64,000 bases of DNA from Gemmatimonadota bacterium (GCA_028875075.1 JAPPGF010000036.1:1-64000); one strand, 5' to 3'; counted from the first letter of the stretch, positions 55,178-64,000 are shown. Notes: generated by a model from the letters alone, not told the origin. Program-made: numbers and translations.

Positions 55178-56374
55178 ATGTCGTTCAGCATCAACGTGGA
55201 GAAGATCAAGCCTTCCGCAACCATGGCTGTGAGTGCGCTGGCGAAGCGCCTCAAAGCGGAAGGACGTGATGTGATCGACATGAGCGCTGGCGAACCAGAC
55301 TATGACACGCCGGCGCATATCGCGGAGGCCGGCATCGAAGGGATCCGAGCTGGGAAGACCCGATACACTCCGGCACCCGGCATGCCCGAGCTCCGACAGG
55401 CCATCGCGCGTGCCCTTTCGGATCGTACGGGGCACGAACTCGATCCAGCTGGGATCGTCGTTACCTCGGGTGCTAAGCAGGCTCTGTTCAACTCGTGCTT
55501 CTGTCTGTTCGGACCGGGTGACGACGTGCTCATCAGCTCACCCTACTGGACCAGCTATCCCGAGATCGTGTCGCTGGCGCGCGCCAATCCGGTGCCCGTC
55601 GCCGGCGCCGAGGAACGGGACTTTCGACTGACACCCGACGACCTGGACAGGGTGGCCGGGCCCAGCGCTCGGGGGCTCATCTATTCATCCCCCTCCAATC
55701 CGACGGGTACGGTCTATCCGCGCGAAGAACTTAGGCGTCTCGTCGAATGGGCTCGCCACCGCCGGATCTGGTTGATTGCGGACGAGATCTACCGCGCGAT
55801 CAACTTCACGGGTGTGGAAGGGCAACCGGCGCCGGGCCTCCTCGATCTGCCCGTAGACTCCCTTGGGAACTACGTCCTGATCGATGGAGCCTCGAAAGCA
55901 TTTGCCATGACGGGCTGGCGGCTCGGCTTCTCGTACTGTGAGACTAGGGTGGCCAAGGAGCTGGCGGCGGTGCAGAGCCATGTGTCGTCCAACGCCGCCA
56001 CGCCCTCACAAATGGCCGCGCTCGCCGCGTATACCGATCGCATCCGTACGGACCGAGCGGTCAAAGAGATGGTGGCCGCGTTTCGCCGCCGCCGCGACCT
56101 CATCGTGCGACTAGTGGACGAGCTGCTCCCGGACTTGACGTATGTGAAGCCTCACGGTGCGTTCTACCTCTTCTGCCGGGTGGACTCGACGTTTGACGAC
56201 GGTGTCCCGGACTCCACCGCCTTCTGCAACTGGGTACTTGAGGAGACTGGCGTGGCGCTAGTACCGGGCGTGGCGTTCGGCGATGACCGTTATGTGCGGA
56301 TGAGCTATGCTCTGTCAGACGCGCTTATCGAGGACGCGATCAAGCGGCTGGCCGACGCATTGGCGCGCCGTTGA
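55178..56374 (+). CDS. Aspartate aminotransferase family protein
   Basis: A 398-residue class I PLP-dependent aminotransferase of the Ib subgroup. Visible are MSAGEPDYDTPAHI, VTSGAKQALFN, YSSPSNPTGTVY (Asn contacting PLP), IADEIYRAINF (Asp and Tyr) and IDGASKAFAMTGWRLGF with the Schiff-base Lys. The likely reaction is aspartate plus 2-oxoglutarate to oxaloacetate plus glutamate. ATG 55178 is 8 bases after GGAGG; the tracked GTG nine bases earlier is too close to it. Confidence 0.93.
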   Translation: MSFSINVEKIKPSATMAVSALAKRLKAEGRDVIDMSAGEPDYDTPAHIAEAGIEGIRAGKTRYTPAPGMPELRQAIARALSDRTGHELDPAGIVVTSGAKQALFNSCFCLFGPGDDVLISSPYWTSYPEIVSLARANPVPVAGAEERDFRLTPDDLDRVAGPSARGLIYSSPSNPTGTVYPREELRRLVEWARHRRIWLIADEIYRAINFTGVEGQPAPGLLDLPVDSLGNYVLIDGASKAFAMTGWRLGFSYCETRVAKELAAVQSHVSSNAATPSQMAALAAYTDRIRTDRAVKEMVAAFRRRRDLIVRLVDELLPDLTYVKPHGAFYLFCRVDSTFDDGVPDSTAFCNWVLEETGVALVPGVAFGDDRYVRMSYALSDALIEDAIKRLADALARR

Positions 56375-56482
56375 AGAACCGACTCACCCGAGACTAGGCG
56401 TGCCGAGAACTCAGCAAGACAGCTCGCTTTGGAGGGATCCGAACAGGTTGACGTGGACGAGCGGGTCGTAGAGCGGGTAGAA

Positions 56483-56683
56483 CTACACGTCGAAGTGCTT
56501 GGTAGCCGGAAGGAGTCCACGCTCCCTGCTGGCAGCGCGGTCGGCCACGGGAAATCCTAGGGACTCGGTCAGTACCAGGTCTGCCCTGCGATAGCTATGA
56601 TAGACCGCTGGATCGATATGCATCAACTCGCCGCCTTTGCGTAGCTGCTGCTCCAAAATGGCCGTGCGGGAGCCCAGTGCCAT
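56483..56683 (-). pseudogene. Fructosamine kinase-like C-terminal remnant
   Basis: A 66-residue frame reads LRKGGELMHIDPAVYHSYRR then ADLVLTESLGFPV. The HIDPAVYHSYRRADL stretch matches the IDPAVYxGxREVDL motif of fructosamine-3-kinase family proteins, in the correct place near the C-terminus. Nothing upstream in this strand matches the ATP-binding or catalytic loop of the kinase, and the frame breaks after the motif. In other bacteria this kinase often sits next to a LMW phosphatase gene, as here, which supports the call. Confidence 0.5.
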
Positions 56684-56740
56684 CCGCGACGACGTGGGCC
56701 TGCAGCGCTGCCGTGCAGAGCTTGCCTAGTAACCAGCCAT

Positions 56741-57244
56741 TCACGCCCTATCGATGGTTCCAGTCCGCTTCTTCTCCAGGTACGTCAGCAGCGCGGAGCA
56801 AGAGCGAAGCACCATATCATAGACGCGGTCGAATCCGTCAGCATCACCGAAGTAGGGATCGGGCACCTGCGTGTCGCCCGGATTGGGGTCGAATTCGCGC
56901 AGCAAGTGAAAGCGGGGGGGACCGTTGTGGGAGTGCGACAGGGCAAGGAGATCGGCGAGGTTCTGCCGGTCCATCGCGATAATATAGTCGAAGTTGACGA
57001 GGTCGAGCGCCTCGACTTGCCGTGCGCGCCCGGTAAGTCGAACTCCGTTGCGCCGTCCTACCTCGACGGAGCGGCAGTCTGGGCGCTGTCCGGCGTGCCA
57101 TGCGCCTGTGCCTGCGGAATCTACCTTGTAGTGCAGGCCTAAGCCGCGCGCTTGGACAAGACGCCGGAACACAGCTTCAGCGAGCGGCGAACGGCAAATG
57201 TTGCCCAGACAGACGAACAAGACGCGTATCGCAGACTGTTCCAC
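56741..57244 (-). CDS. Low-molecular-weight protein-tyrosine phosphatase
   Basis: A 167-residue cytosolic phosphatase. The active-site loop is VLFVCLGNICRSP (nucleophile Cys and Arg of CxxxxxR), and the general acid is in QVPDPYFGDADGF. Members dephosphorylate tyrosine kinases or small sugar phosphates; the fructosamine-kinase remnant just downstream suggests the latter pairing was once present. Start ATG 57244 is standard for the family. Confidence 0.93.
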   Translation of the reverse strand: MEQSAIRVLFVCLGNICRSPLAEAVFRRLVQARGLGLHYKVDSAGTGAWHAGQRPDCRSVEVGRRNGVRLTGRARQVEALDLVNFDYIIAMDRQNLADLLALSHSHNGPPRFHLLREFDPNPGDTQVPDPYFGDADGFDRVYDMVLRSCSALLTYLEKKRTGTIDRA

Positions 57245-57465
57245 GGCGGCCTCTGCCTACACCCGCCCTCCGACAGGGTGCCCGGCTCAAGTTCGGGAGC
57301 TTCGATGCGGTAGCCGAGCCGTCGCTGTGCGAACCAACAGTCCACGCTTACGTTTCGCGGCGTCGCGAGGATCTCGGACGGATGCCTTCGGCGGTCTACG
57401 AACAAATAGAGCAGGAGCAGAATGACGACGGAGGTGCCAGGAGATGCTACGGCAGGGGAGGATCC

Positions 57466-58716
57466 ATGACCGAAGGCAGGACGTTCGAGGGGCTCGGGCT
57501 TTCGGAGTCGTTACTCGCTGCGGTCGAAGCGCTCGGGTGGGAGCGGCCTACGCCAATACAATGGCAGGCGATACCAGCGGCGCTCGATGGCAGCGACGTC
57601 GTTGGGATCGCGCAGACCGGCACCGGTAAGACGGGGGGGTTCATGATCCCCGCGCTGGAGCGAGCGCGTTCAGGGGTCGGGCTCCAAGTGCTGGTCCTTT
57701 GTCCCACGCGTGAACTAGCTCAACAGGTGGCCGACGATACGCGCACGTTGGCCACTGGCACCCGAATCCGTTGCGCCGCTGTTTACGGAGGGGTGGGATA
57801 CGGACGCCAGATCGAAGCGCTCGAGCACCACTGGGAGGTCATCATCGCCACTCCGGGACGTTTCCTCGACCATATCGGTCGCGGACGTGTGGATTTGAGT
57901 TGCGTGCGTTCCCTGGTCCTCGACGAGGCAGACCGGATGCTGGACATGGGTTTTCGGCCGGATATCGAGAAAATCTTCAAATCGCTGCCCGCAAAGCGGC
58001 AGACCATGCTTTTTTCGGCTACTATGCCCAGCGGCGTTCACGACCTCGCGCTGCGCGTCACTCGGAAGGCGCGCTGGATAGAGGCGGCGCGCTCGGGAAC
58101 GACTGCCAGTGGCATCACGGAGGTCGTGTACTCGGTCAAGCCGGACAAGAAGCCGGAACTGCTCGTACATCTCCTACGTAGGGAAAGCTGGGATCATGTG
58201 CTGGTGTTCAGCCGCACCAAGGTTGGGGCCGACGTTCTCGTGGGTCGGCTGGGTCGGGAAGGAGTCAAGAGCGACGTGCTGCATTCGGATCGTCAGATGC
58301 GGGACCGCACGCGGGCGCTCGACGGTTTCGCCAGTCGAAGGGTTCACGTTCTCGTGGCGACGGACATCGCGCAACGGGGCCTCGACGTGCAGGGGATCTC
58401 GCATGTCGTCAACTATGACGTCCCGCTGGATCCCGAAGACTACGTCCACCGTGTTGGACGAACCGCACGCGCGGGCGCTTCGGGTCACGCCGTGACGTTC
58501 GTCACCGCTGGAGACCTGGCTGCACTGCGCACGTTGGAGCACCACCTCGGCAGATCTCTGCGACGGGAGCGCGTGGAAGGCTTCGACTACTCGGGCACGT
58601 TGCCCGGAGACGACGGGAGTGAGCGCAAGCATGCGCGCTCGGTGCGTGGCGTGGGGTCGAAGAGCCCCAACAACCTCTCTCCCGAGGAGCTCGGGAAGCT
58701 GCTCCGCCACGGTTGA
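57466..58716 (+). CDS. DEAD-box RNA helicase (RhlE-like)
   Basis: A 416-residue ATP-dependent RNA helicase. Motifs: Q-motif FEGLGLSESLLAAVEALGWE and PTPIQ, I AQTGTGKTGG, Ia PTRELAQQ, II DEADRMLDMGF, III SATMP, IV VLVFSRTK, V ATDIAQRGLDV and VI HRVGRTARAG. A short basic C-tail follows. GGGGAGG lies 5 bases before ATG 57466, so the 120-codon upstream extension in the track is not used. It is divergent from the LMW phosphatase gene. Confidence 0.95.
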   Translation: MTEGRTFEGLGLSESLLAAVEALGWERPTPIQWQAIPAALDGSDVVGIAQTGTGKTGGFMIPALERARSGVGLQVLVLCPTRELAQQVADDTRTLATGTRIRCAAVYGGVGYGRQIEALEHHWEVIIATPGRFLDHIGRGRVDLSCVRSLVLDEADRMLDMGFRPDIEKIFKSLPAKRQTMLFSATMPSGVHDLALRVTRKARWIEAARSGTTASGITEVVYSVKPDKKPELLVHLLRRESWDHVLVFSRTKVGADVLVGRLGREGVKSDVLHSDRQMRDRTRALDGFASRRVHVLVATDIAQRGLDVQGISHVVNYDVPLDPEDYVHRVGRTARAGASGHAVTFVTAGDLAALRTLEHHLGRSLRRERVEGFDYSGTLPGDDGSERKHARSVRGVGSKSPNNLSPEELGKLLRHG

Positions 58717-58841
58717 AGGGTGTCCGGGCACCTTGACGCCTCGGCCGCGGCTCCTCTCGTTACTCTCTATCCGTGTGCGCTGCGAGCCCGATTCGGATCG
58801 ATCGCTGCTGTTGCCGCCGCAACCGGGCTCCCTTTCCGCTC

Positions 58842-59255
58842 ATGATCCTTCGGCGTTACGGAACCTCGGTGCAAAGTGTCGATCTCAACTTCGACTCGAG
58901 GGCCCTGACCGAGATTGGTTTCCGAAGGAACAAGGAACACTCCGAGCCAGTTGACGCATTCATGATCAGGTGCGAGCGCGTCGGCGGCCACGACTTCTCT
59001 GGCCAGGCAGACGGGAGTGTTCAGAGCGACGTGGAGCGGCGGCTCCTCAAGGATATGGAGTCCGAAATATGGCGGATCCACGGCGGACTGGGGCTTGACG
59101 AGGTTCTGTTGATCGAGAGTGAGCAGGGCATTGACTATCCGAAGACACGTACACGTACCGTCATAGTCGACGGCGAGAATCAGCTTCGGTTCACCGCCAG
59201 GGTGCACCCCCCGCTCCGGGTCGGGGTCTACCGGAAGCGGAGCGCGTCGGGATGA
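58842..59255 (+). CDS. Hypothetical protein
   Basis: About 137 residues starting MILRRYGTSVQSVDLNFDSR with a repeated strand-helix pattern (ALTEIGFRRNKEHSEPVDAF, ENQLRFTARVHPPLRVGVYR). There is no signal peptide. I recognise no family. Its stop overlaps the next gene by ATGA, so it belongs to the unit running to threonine deaminase. The upstream Met in the track is Cys-rich and not protein-like. Confidence 0.6.
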   Translation: MILRRYGTSVQSVDLNFDSRALTEIGFRRNKEHSEPVDAFMIRCERVGGHDFSGQADGSVQSDVERRLLKDMESEIWRIHGGLGLDEVLLIESEQGIDYPKTRTRTVIVDGENQLRFTARVHPPLRVGVYRKRSASG

Positions 59256-59773
59256 GGGGCTGCGCTTGGGCGACGGCACTGTGCCTGTTCCTTGGAACGA
59301 CATCCGCTTGCCAGTTCGAACGGCGCCCCGATCTCGCCGGGGAACTCGTCACCGAAACCCCGTTAGCGTTGCCTTCGACATCGCTAGAAGATTCTGTGCG
59401 CATGACGGTTGAAGCCATGATCGACGCGTTCGCGGCCAGCGACAGCGCGTTGGTAGTCGCGCTCACCACGCCGGATGCAGTACTGATCGACCACGCTGGG
59501 GGGCTGCGCTGGACGCGCGCGGCGGGAGGCCTCCTTCCCGGTCCGCTGCGCGACCCCGGCAACGGGCTCACGTGGAGCGTCGAGGATCTCGCAGTCGCCG
59601 CGCTTACGGACGGCTTTGCACTCTTATCCAGTCGATTCACGGTTCCCGACGCGGCAGAGGATGTCCCCCCATCTGCGGTCGAGACTTGGCTGGTGATCCG
59701 GACTGACAGCGGTTGGCGAGTACATTACTTGCATCGGAGTCAAGGAGCGGGACGGCACGGGCCAGCGCCGTGA
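59252..59773 (+). CDS. Lipoprotein with SnoaL/DUF4440-like domain
   Basis: A 173-residue lipoprotein: signal CAWATALCLFLGTTSAC, then SVRMTVEAMIDAFAASDSAL, VALTTPDAVLIDHAGG and WLVIRTDSGWRVHYLHRSQG. This is the cone-shaped NTF2-like layout of SnoaL/DUF4440 domains. The ligand is unknown. It is joined to both neighbours by four-base overlaps (ATGA upstream, GTGA downstream). Confidence 0.72.
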   Translation: MRGCAWATALCLFLGTTSACQFERRPDLAGELVTETPLALPSTSLEDSVRMTVEAMIDAFAASDSALVVALTTPDAVLIDHAGGLRWTRAAGGLLPGPLRDPGNGLTWSVEDLAVAALTDGFALLSSRFTVPDAAEDVPPSAVETWLVIRTDSGWRVHYLHRSQGAGRHGPAP

Positions 59774-60993
59774 GCGAGGAGGTTCTGAGCCTCGCCGACG
59801 TCCGCGCCGCTGCCTCGCGCATCGCGGACGGCGTGGTGCACACCCCCTGTCCGCTCTCCCTCGTCTTCGGCGATCTCGTGCCCGGTCGCTTGTACGCTAA
59901 GCTGGAAAACCTCCAATACACCGGTTCGTTCAAGGGGCGGGGTGCCCTCAACAAGCTCCGGCAGCTTGATGCGGCTGCCCGCCGCCGCGGTGTGATCGCC
60001 GCCAGCGCCGGCAATCACGCCCAGGCTCTCGCCTATCACGCGGGTCAACTGGGTGTTGCCACTACGGTGGTGATGCCGGAGAACACGCCGTTGATCAAGG
60101 TGGGCAACACTGAACGGCACGGTGCGCGGGTGGTCCAGAAGGGCCATGTGTACGAGGAGGCCGCGGCAGAGGCTGAGCGACTGTGCGCCGAGGCGGATCT
60201 CGCCATGATCCATCCCTTCAATGACCTGCAGGTGATGGCGGGTCAGGGGACCGTCGGGCTCGAAATCGTCGAGCAGGTTCCGGATGTCGACCTCGTGGTT
60301 GTTCCCGTAGGTGGCGGTGGCCTTTGCTCGGGCATTGCGGTGGCGGTGAAGTCCCTGAGGCCCCAGGCGCGCATCGTAGGCGTGGAGAGCGCCGCCGCGC
60401 CCTCGGCCAGCGCATCCCGAGCTGCGGGCCGGGTAGTATCGATCGATGTTGCCGACACTATCGCCGAAGGGATCGCGACTAAGCAGGTAGGCGACCTCAC
60501 GTTCGCCCACATAGAGCGCTGGGTAGACGAACTAGTAGTGGTGAGCGAGGAGGACATCGCCGCGGCTATCCTTTTCCTTCTGGAACGGGAGAAGACCGTA
60601 ACGGAGGGAGCCGGTGCAGCCGCATGTGCCGCACTGCTTACCGGCCGAGTCCCAGTGGCCGATGCGCAGACGACTGTCATGGTTCTCTCGGGCGGCAATA
60701 TCGATGTCAACGTTGTGGCCCGAGTGATTGAGCGCGGGCTAGTGGCCGACGGCAGGCTACTCCACTTGCGCGTGATCGTGCATGACCGGCCAGGCTCGCT
60801 TGCAGCGCTCACTCGGACCGTAGCAGAGCTGCGGGCGAACGTGCTCGAGATCAGCCACCGTCGCGCGTTTGCGGAGATTTCTGTTGGTGACGTTGAAATA
60901 CAGGTGGCGCTCGAAACGAGGGGCCGGGCGCACGCCGAACAGATTATCGCGGCGCTGTTGGCCCAGGGACTCGTGGTCGAGGAGGAGCGCTAG
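59770..60993 (+). CDS. Threonine ammonia-lyase (threonine deaminase) with ACT domain
   Basis: A 407-residue PLP enzyme converting threonine to 2-oxobutyrate and ammonia. The PLP Lys is in YTGSFKGRGALNKL; AGNHAQALAYHAG, VVPVGGGGLCSGIAVA (phosphate loop) and VLSGGNIDVNV follow, and the C-terminus is one ACT domain (VIVHDRPGSLAALTRTVAEL). A single ACT domain is as in the TdcB/IlvA short type, so feedback control by amino acids is possible. GTG 59770 overlaps the previous stop. Confidence 0.93.
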   Translation: MSEEVLSLADVRAAASRIADGVVHTPCPLSLVFGDLVPGRLYAKLENLQYTGSFKGRGALNKLRQLDAAARRRGVIAASAGNHAQALAYHAGQLGVATTVVMPENTPLIKVGNTERHGARVVQKGHVYEEAAAEAERLCAEADLAMIHPFNDLQVMAGQGTVGLEIVEQVPDVDLVVVPVGGGGLCSGIAVAVKSLRPQARIVGVESAAAPSASASRAAGRVVSIDVADTIAEGIATKQVGDLTFAHIERWVDELVVVSEEDIAAAILFLLEREKTVTEGAGAAACAALLTGRVPVADAQTTVMVLSGGNIDVNVVARVIERGLVADGRLLHLRVIVHDRPGSLAALTRTVAELRANVLEISHRRAFAEISVGDVEIQVALETRGRAHAEQIIAALLAQGLVVEEER

Positions 60994-61164
60994 GTCCCTG
61001 GGAGCTATTCCGAGCCTCGGTACGGACTTGCGCCGCGAGTCGCAGGATTGCCCCCTGCGGCGGCAGCAATTCCCGAACGGCGGTAATCCTGCCAAGGAAG
61101 GCCTCGCCCCCGCCGAAAGGAGGTACTTGGACTTCCAGCCGTAGCGTAGTAAGCTTTCGTTGCG

Positions 61165-61815
61165 ATGCGTACCCGTCCGAGTGCACCAAGATCGCCGCTT
61201 CCTCGACCCCCAGTGGCGCTGGTGGCCGTGCTGGCTGTCATGGCGTCCGAGCTAGCTGGCCAAGAGAGAATCCGGCCCCGCACGTCGTTGGCCGACTCGC
61301 TCGCTTACAGGATCGCCACGTTCTCTCCGTCCAGTGGTCCTCCGGGTACCACGGTCAACGTGCGGTGGGAGCGCCTGCCAGCAATCACACCGATGAGGAT
61401 CGGCGTCGGCGCGCAGCGCGTGGGGTTCGAAGTTCTCAAGGAAGTGTTGTCGGATAGGAGGGGTGAGTTCACCGAGACGATCACGATTCCTGAGTGGGCC
61501 GGTATCACACGCCCGGTGGTGCTCATCGTGTTCGACTTCTACTTTAATCCACTCGCGATCTCTTCGCAGTTCCAAGTGACCGACACCGCTGGTAACCTCG
61601 TGCGCACGGGCCGGCTCCAGGAGTCGACGGGGCGTTGCGCCGAGCTGGTAAGCGACGAGAACCAGCGTTACTGGCTGACCGGCGACATTGGCTCCTTCCA
61701 GCCCGGCGATCGGGTTGTCGTACAGGCCAAGCTTGCGACGCCGTCGGACTGCGGGCTCGGCGAGCGCGACGTAGTGCTCAGAGCTACCGGCGTACGCCGC
61801 GCGATCGGAAGCTGA
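61165..61815 (+). CDS. Secreted protein, IPT-like with DUF5818-like C-terminus
   Basis: A 216-residue exported protein (signal VALVAVLAVMASELAGQ). The first half, TFSPSSGPPGTTVNVRWERL to EFTETITIPEW, has the IPT/TIG pattern. The second half, TGRLQESTGRCAELVSDENQRY, LTGDIGSFQPGDRVVVQAKL, ends with a Cys pair and resembles DUF5818-type small domains. Function unknown; it ends 6 bases from the opposing LigD gene. Confidence 0.65.
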   Translation: MRTRPSAPRSPLPRPPVALVAVLAVMASELAGQERIRPRTSLADSLAYRIATFSPSSGPPGTTVNVRWERLPAITPMRIGVGAQRVGFEVLKEVLSDRRGEFTETITIPEWAGITRPVVLIVFDFYFNPLAISSQFQVTDTAGNLVRTGRLQESTGRCAELVSDENQRYWLTGDIGSFQPGDRVVVQAKLATPSDCGLGERDVVLRATGVRRAIGS

Positions 61816-61847
61816 GCAGCCCTAGCTCACTTTCTCCGTCAGCTTCC
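61807..61847. terminator. Inverted repeat between convergent genes
   Basis: GGAAGCTGA (61807-61815) and TCAGCTTCC (61839-61847) form a 9-bp repeat with a 23-base loop at the tail-to-tail junction of the secreted-protein gene and ligD. It could stop transcription from both sides; there is no U-tract and one repeat of this size could be chance. Confidence 0.35.
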
Positions 61848-64000
61848 CCAGAGCGCCGACCAAGTCGGGAGTCTCGGAGAGCAGCCGAACCATCGGGTCA
61901 CCGCCCTTCATTTTCGCCATCCGTTCCGCAACGGTGTCGATCGTGTAGTCTACGAGCGAGAGGCCCCCGTGCACTTCGCTCCAGTCCAACGGCGTGGACA
62001 CAGTCGCGTCCGCCTTCTCGCGCACGCTGAAGGGCGCCGCCATCAACTGGCCGTAGCGATTCTGCAGGTAGTCGACGTACACTTTGCCAGCGCGCTTTCG
62101 CACCGTTCGCTCAACCGTGGCCAAATCCGGCAGATCGCGCACCGTCATGCGAGCGATCAGCTGTCCCAGAGTTACAGACTGCTCGTAGCTTACCCTGCGG
62201 CCGAGTGCAATCAGCACATGAAGTCCCGACGAACCCGACGTCTTGACATAATGCGGCAGGCCAAGCTCCTCGCAGAGGGTGTGCAGGAAGAGCGCGATCT
62301 CGATCACGTGTGTGAATGGTGCGCCCTTTGGGTCGAGGTCTAGCAGGCACCAATCCGGCTGCCCTAGGGTGGCTGTGCGGCTGTGCCAGACATGCAGAGG
62401 GATAGTGCCGACGTTGGCGAGGTAGACGAGAGTGTCGACGTCCTCCGCCACGAAGTACTTCAGCTCGCGGCCCGAGCTCTCGCTCCACACCTTCACCGTG
62501 CGGATCCAGTCCGGTACCCAGTCGGGTGCGTGCTTTTGGTAGAACGACTTACCCGCGATCCCGTCGGGATAGCGGGTAAGAACGAGGGGGCGATCGGCGA
62601 GGTAGGGTAGCAGCCACGGCGCAATGGCGCGGTAGAACTTTATGAGGTCGCCCTTGGTATGGCCCGAGTCAGGCCAGAACACCTTGTCCAGATTGGCGAG
62701 TTTGGGGACGCCAGTGGATACCCCAACGGTCTGGGGTCTGCTCACAGTCTGAGCGTCAGCGGGGTCTAACTCCTCGGCTTCGGCATGGCACTCCTCCGGT
62801 CGCTTGTCGTCACGAAGGCGCAAGAACGAACCGTGTCGGATCATGCCGTCGGCGGTGATCTCCTTGAAGGACACTTCTGCCACGAGCTCCGGCCGGACCC
62901 AGTGGTTCGTCCGCGCCGAGGGTGCTCCGGCGACCTGCTCTCCCACGCTGGACTCCTCCAGCGTATCCAGAATCTTCCGGAGTTCGTTGAGCTGGGCCTC
63001 CGAATATCCGGTGCCGACGCTGCCTGACCACGTTAGAGTCTGGCCGACGTACCGCGCCATGTGAAGAGCGCCGAAACCCGGCCGGCCGGCGGCTGGATCA
63101 GTGAAGCCGATCACGACGAAATCTTCTGTATTGCGCACTGAGATCTTGTACCAGGCGCGGGACCGGCCGGCTCGATAGGACGAGTCACAGCGTTTGGCTA
63201 CGATGCCCTCGGACCCCAACGCCTCGACCTGAGCCATCATGTCTTCGCCCCGCTCCGCTATGTGGTCGGAGTAACGAATGGGGCCAACCGTCGGCAACAC
63301 GTCCCGCAGCAACGCTTTTCGTTCCAGAAGCGGTAACCTGCGGAGGTCCGCGCCGCCGATCGCCAGTAGATCAAAGGCGTAATACGTGGCGGGCAGCCCG
63401 AGCACCGCATTTGCGATGTCCTCGCGGTTCCTGAAACGCCCGCGTTGCTGGAGTCGCCCGAACGAGGGCAGGCCCCGCTCGTCGTTCACCACGACCTCGC
63501 CGTCCAGCACCAGCCCGTTGTAGGGTAGCCCGCGCACGGCGCGTGCGATTTCGGGGAAGGTCGATGTCAGGTCCATCCTGTTCCGGCTGATCACCACGGC
63601 GTCACCCCCCTCCGTGCCTGCGATCAGTCGATAGCCGTCGTACTTGATCTCAAACACCCAACGAGGGTGCGAGAACGCCGTCCTGCGCCTAGTCGCCTGC
63701 ATGACGTTGACGTCTCCGGCCCGCAACTCGCGCTCCGTGGCCCCCAGCTCAAGCGCACGGTCGCGCAGTTCGGCCTCGATCTCGCCGGCGAGGGGCAGCT
63801 CGTCGACCTCGAGGCCCGAGTAAATCGAGTCGTCCGGATAGACGGCAGTTCCACCTGAGTCGACGTGCGCGTCCCGCTCTTTGATGAGGAGCCAGTAGTC
63901 AGAGCCAGCCTTGGGTGTACGGATCAGCGTCCAGCGCCCTCTGACTTTGTAACCCCACAGTTCGAACAGGAGCTTCCCCTTGTCGAAGCCCTCTCTGACG
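61822..64000 (-). CDS. ligD: DNA ligase D (5' end beyond the window)
   Basis: The NHEJ protein LigD, at least 725 residues, cut by the window edge. Order from the N-terminal side: end of the 3'-phosphoesterase domain (FDKGKLLFELWGYKVRGRWT, DYWLLIKERD), a linker, the ATP-dependent ligase (FEIKYDGYR with the adenylated Lys, DGEVVV, EGIVAKR, WYKI), then the primase-polymerase (LDKVFWPDSGHTKGDLIKFY, CLLDLDPKG metal Asp pair, SGSSGLHV). The ORF track begins at an internal Met (63726); the frame stays open to 64000. No Ku gene lies in the window, but it could be just outside. Confidence 0.95.
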   Translation of the reverse strand, partial: VREGFDKGKLLFELWGYKVRGRWTLIRTPKAGSDYWLLIKERDAHVDSGGTAVYPDDSIYSGLEVDELPLAGEIEAELRDRALELGATERELRAGDVNVMQATRRRTAFSHPRWVFEIKYDGYRLIAGTEGGDAVVISRNRMDLTSTFPEIARAVRGLPYNGLVLDGEVVVNDERGLPSFGRLQQRGRFRNREDIANAVLGLPATYYAFDLLAIGGADLRRLPLLERKALLRDVLPTVGPIRYSDHIAERGEDMMAQVEALGSEGIVAKRCDSSYRAGRSRAWYKISVRNTEDFVVIGFTDPAAGRPGFGALHMARYVGQTLTWSGSVGTGYSEAQLNELRKILDTLEESSVGEQVAGAPSARTNHWVRPELVAEVSFKEITADGMIRHGSFLRLRDDKRPEECHAEAEELDPADAQTVSRPQTVGVSTGVPKLANLDKVFWPDSGHTKGDLIKFYRAIAPWLLPYLADRPLVLTRYPDGIAGKSFYQKHAPDWVPDWIRTVKVWSESSGRELKYFVAEDVDTLVYLANVGTIPLHVWHSRTATLGQPDWCLLDLDPKGAPFTHVIEIALFLHTLCEELGLPHYVKTSGSSGLHVLIALGRRVSYEQSVTLGQLIARMTVRDLPDLATVERTVRKRAGKVYVDYLQNRYGQLMAAPFSVREKADATVSTPLDWSEVHGGLSLVDYTIDTVAERMAKMKGGDPMVRLLSETPDLVGALGKLTEKVS

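Noticed and set aside
1-64000. CRISPR array, prophage or complete defence system
   Set aside because: No direct-repeat array, cas genes, phage structural genes or restriction genes were seen; the EVE protein alone is not evidence of a defence locus.

Overview
The window looks like chromosomal DNA from a high-GC, Gram-negative-type, heterotrophic bacterium. It encodes BamA-like and other outer-membrane barrels, lipoproteins, a DUF5916-type outer-membrane remnant, a MaeB/PckA carbon node, a NosR-like flavoprotein with its own ApbE, and LigD. This mix fits an uncultured Gemmatimonadota or a related phylum; that assignment is inference from protein styles, not from a marker gene. The first 200 bases are C-rich low-complexity sequence and look like a poor assembly end.

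Layout. 0.2-19 kb: lytic transglycosylase, cold-shock protein with a strong terminator, DNA polymerase I, a leftward group (RpoD-family sigma factor, outer-membrane barrel, lectin-like secreted protein), a coupled BamA-like / cation-efflux / SRPBCC cluster, then malic enzyme and PEP carboxykinase, an EVE protein and an HD phosphohydrolase. 19.5-24.8 kb: a block with extreme G/C third-position use (oxalate-CoA-ligase-like enzyme, ketopantoate-reductase-like enzyme, non-canonical Nramp-family transporter). It abuts a PP2C phosphatase gene that is broken at the junction on the left. On the right it is bordered by a 15-bp inverted repeat, an IS110 transposase fragment and a tRNA-like remnant. It is either a horizontally acquired island or an assembly join. 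25-34 kb: a second RpoD-family sigma factor, RsgA, a BtuFCD-type ABC importer, and a coupled three-gene unit (membrane protein, Mre11-like, Rad50-like) whose nuclease and ATPase motifs have decayed although the reading frames are intact. 34-48 kb: agmatine-to-putrescine genes (aguB-aguA), an ACT protein of archaeal type, a quinone oxidoreductase, a short MutS-like ATPase, a hydrolase lacking its nucleophile, a TatA-ClpN fusion protein, an NHL-repeat lipoprotein and an aquaporin. 48-64 kb: ApbE with a NosR-like membrane flavoprotein, a collapsed DUF5916 gene, an HU protein, an aminotransferase, a LMW phosphatase next to a fructosamine-kinase remnant, a DEAD-box helicase, threonine deaminase and the C-terminal part of LigD.

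Working together. The clear functional units are C4/C3 carbon balance (maeB, pckA), putrescine synthesis (aguB, aguA), a B12/heme/siderophore-type importer, and NosR-like plus ApbE, where ApbE would attach FMN to the NosR-like protein. Four-base overlaps (GTGA, ATGA, TTGA) join many neighbours, which supports the chosen starts. At least five genes are visibly broken, so the genome is either decaying or carries sequencing indels.

The best candidates for undescribed biology are the degenerate Mre11/Rad50-like pair and the TatA-ClpN fusion. All functional calls are from reading the protein sequences; no database search was run.
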